Source of the DNA: Pseudomonadota bacterium
GTDB lineage: Bacteria; Pseudomonadota; Gammaproteobacteria; Steroidobacterales; Steroidobacteraceae
Length of the DNA: 6,426 bases
Direction: 5' to 3'
Assembly (NCBI GenBank): GCA_023417315.1
Contig: JAEZFW010000048.1
Span: forward strand, 1-6,426
Every line of letters starts with the position of its first letter. Position 1 is the stretch's first letter. The translations under genes were made by a program, and so were the position numbers. Below are positions 5,075-6,426 of this stretch, piece after piece. The notes beneath the pieces are model-generated. The model searched no databases. It was not told the DNA's origin and was given only the letters and a program-made list of their open reading frames with translations.

Positions 5075-6394
5075 ATGGACACCTTCAGCCGCGAGGCCCT
5101 CGAGGCCTTTTGGATGCCTTTCACCGCGAATCGGCAGTTCAAAGCGAATCCGCGCCTCATGGCACGCTCGGAAGGCATGTACTACTGGGCGCAGGATGGT
5201 CATCGCATCCTCGACGGCGCTGCAGGGCTCTGGTGTGTCAATGCCGGACACAACAGACGCGAAATCACCGAGGCGGTCACGAAGCAGCTCGCAACGCTCG
5301 ACTACGCGCCCGCCTTTCAGATGGGACATTCGCTCGCGTTCGAGTTTGCGAACAGACTCGTCGAGCTCGCGCCCGCCGACCTGAATCACGTCTTCTTCGT
5401 GAACTCCGGTTCCGAAGCGGTGGACACTGCATTGAAGATCGCACTTGCCTATCACCGCGTGCGCGGCGAAGGCTCACGACAACGTCTCATCGGACGTGAG
5501 AAGGGTTATCACGGCGTGGGCTTCGGCGGCATCTCCGTCGGGGGGATGGTGAACAACCGCAAGTTCTTCGGCAGCCTCTTGCCTGGCGTCGATCACTTAA
5601 GTCACACGTTGGATCACGAGCACAACGCGTTTTCACGCGGCCTGCCCTCGTGGGGCGCGCACCTGGCTGATGACTTGGAGCGTCTCGTGGCGTTACACGA
5701 CGCTTCCACGATTGCAGCTGTGATCGTCGAACCTGTGCAGGGTTCTGCCGGCGTGATCTTGCCGCCAAAGGGTTATTTGCAGCGCTTGCGCCAGATCTGC
5801 GACAAGCATGGGATCTTGTTGATCTTCGATGAAGTGATCACTGGCTTCGGTCGACTCGGCACACCGTTCGGGGCGCATTACTTCGATGTGGTGCCCGACA
5901 TCATCACGTCCGCGAAGGGCTTGACCAACGGAGCGGTCCCCATGGGCGCGGTCTTCGTACGGCAACACATTTACGACGCCTTCATGCACGGGCCGGAGAG
6001 CACGATCGAGCTCTTTCACGGCTACACGTATTCGGCGCATCCGGTCGCGTGCGCCGCAGGCCTCGCAGCTCTCAATATCTATGAGCGAGAGAAATTGCTC
6101 ACCCGCGCCGCTTCACTTCACGAGGAGTGGGAACGAGCCGTGCACTCCTTGCGCGATACGCCGCACGTGATCGACATTCGGAATATCGGCCTGGTGGCGG
6201 CAATCGAACTACAATCGCGCAAAGACGCGGTCGGTGGACGCGCTCACGAAGCGCTGACCAAGTGCTTCGAGCAGGGGCTGTTGATTCGTGTGACGGGCGA
6301 CACCATCGCGCTATCGCCGCCTCTCATCATCGAACGAGAGCAGATCGCCGAGCTTACTCAGACGCTTGCCGAAGTGTTGCGCACGATCAGATAG
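5075..6394 (+). CDS. Omega-amino acid (beta-alanine):pyruvate aminotransferase, class III
   Basis: This is a PLP-dependent fold-type I transaminase that probably transfers the amino group of beta-alanine or another omega-amino compound to pyruvate, giving alanine and a semialdehyde. The 439 residues align along their length with the Pseudomonas omega-amino acid:pyruvate transaminase as I recall it. The N-terminal signature is FWMPFTANRQF (12-22). The phosphate-binding turn is NSGSEA (110-115). GYHGVGFGG (144-152) carries the ring-stacking Tyr-His. FDEVITGFGR (251-260) contains the PLP-binding D252. SAKGLTNGAVPMG (279-291) holds the Schiff-base Lys K281. HGYTYSAHPVACAAGL (315-330) is typical of the subgroup. 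R405 lies where the carboxylate-binding Arg of the Pseudomonas enzyme falls. The ATG at 5075 has a weak GAGA site about 6 bases upstream. It diverges from the PuuR-like gene, which may regulate it. SpuC-type putrescine:pyruvate activity is the main alternative, but the motifs favour the beta-alanine enzyme. Confidence 0.92.
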   Translation: MDTFSREALEAFWMPFTANRQFKANPRLMARSEGMYYWAQDGHRILDGAAGLWCVNAGHNRREITEAVTKQLATLDYAPAFQMGHSLAFEFANRLVELAPADLNHVFFVNSGSEAVDTALKIALAYHRVRGEGSRQRLIGREKGYHGVGFGGISVGGMVNNRKFFGSLLPGVDHLSHTLDHEHNAFSRGLPSWGAHLADDLERLVALHDASTIAAVIVEPVQGSAGVILPPKGYLQRLRQICDKHGILLIFDEVITGFGRLGTPFGAHYFDVVPDIITSAKGLTNGAVPMGAVFVRQHIYDAFMHGPESTIELFHGYTYSAHPVACAAGLAALNIYEREKLLTRAASLHEEWERAVHSLRDTPHVIDIRNIGLVAAIELQSRKDAVGGRAHEALTKCFEQGLLIRVTGDTIALSPPLIIEREQIAELTQTLAEVLRTIR

Positions 6395-6426
6395 ACGTGG
6401 CGAACAAAAGAGGCCGGGGGGGTGGG

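Noticed and set aside
6411..6426. G-rich tract (seven G, then T and three G) at the window end
   Set aside because: It sits at the edge of the window with too little sequence to tell whether it is a terminator region, a G-quadruplex candidate or a low-quality contig end.

Overview
The window looks like chromosomal DNA of a moderately GC-rich gammaproteobacterium. The main clue is a fused RlmK/RlmL rRNA methyltransferase, an arrangement typical of that class. QueD and a PuuR-type regulator that both align closely to the E. coli proteins (recalled, not searched) agree with this. Short-period intergenic repeats are also present. Genus cannot be fixed from the sequence alone. No mobile-element protein, CRISPR array, tRNA or rRNA was seen, and no gap between genes exceeds about 180 bases.

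Layout: five genes lie on the minus strand and one on the plus strand. In minus-strand transcription order they are a PuuR-like HTH/cupin regulator (4394-4942), an N-carbamoylputrescine amidase of the nitrilase family (3386-4258), the bifunctional 23S rRNA methyltransferase rlmKL (1054-3252), an unrecognised 119-residue cysteine-rich protein (566-925) and queD (29-388). A class III omega-amino acid:pyruvate aminotransferase (5075-6394) is transcribed away from the regulator across a 132-base shared promoter region. The gaps of about 130-180 bases between the minus-strand genes argue against one tight operon. A good hairpin terminator (495-523) separates the cysteine-rich gene from queD.

How the genes fit together: the regulator, the amidase and the aminotransferase form a plausible polyamine/beta-alanine catabolism group. 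The amidase makes putrescine from N-carbamoylputrescine. A PuuR-type repressor would sense putrescine. The aminotransferase would move an omega-amino group onto pyruvate. No agmatine deiminase (AguA) is in the window. rlmKL (ribosome modification) and queD (tRNA queuosine precursor) are housekeeping genes with no evident tie to that group.

The most notable non-coding features are short tandem or inverted repeats at gene ends. A four-unit heptamer array supplies the queD stop codon. A 22-bp perfect palindrome follows the cysteine-rich gene. A 124-bp element with 17-bp terminal inverted repeats, built from 9-bp units, fills the regulator-amidase gap, and a weaker look-alike lies upstream of rlmKL. 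I found no convincing new biological system. The cysteine-rich protein and the repeats are the parts least explained.
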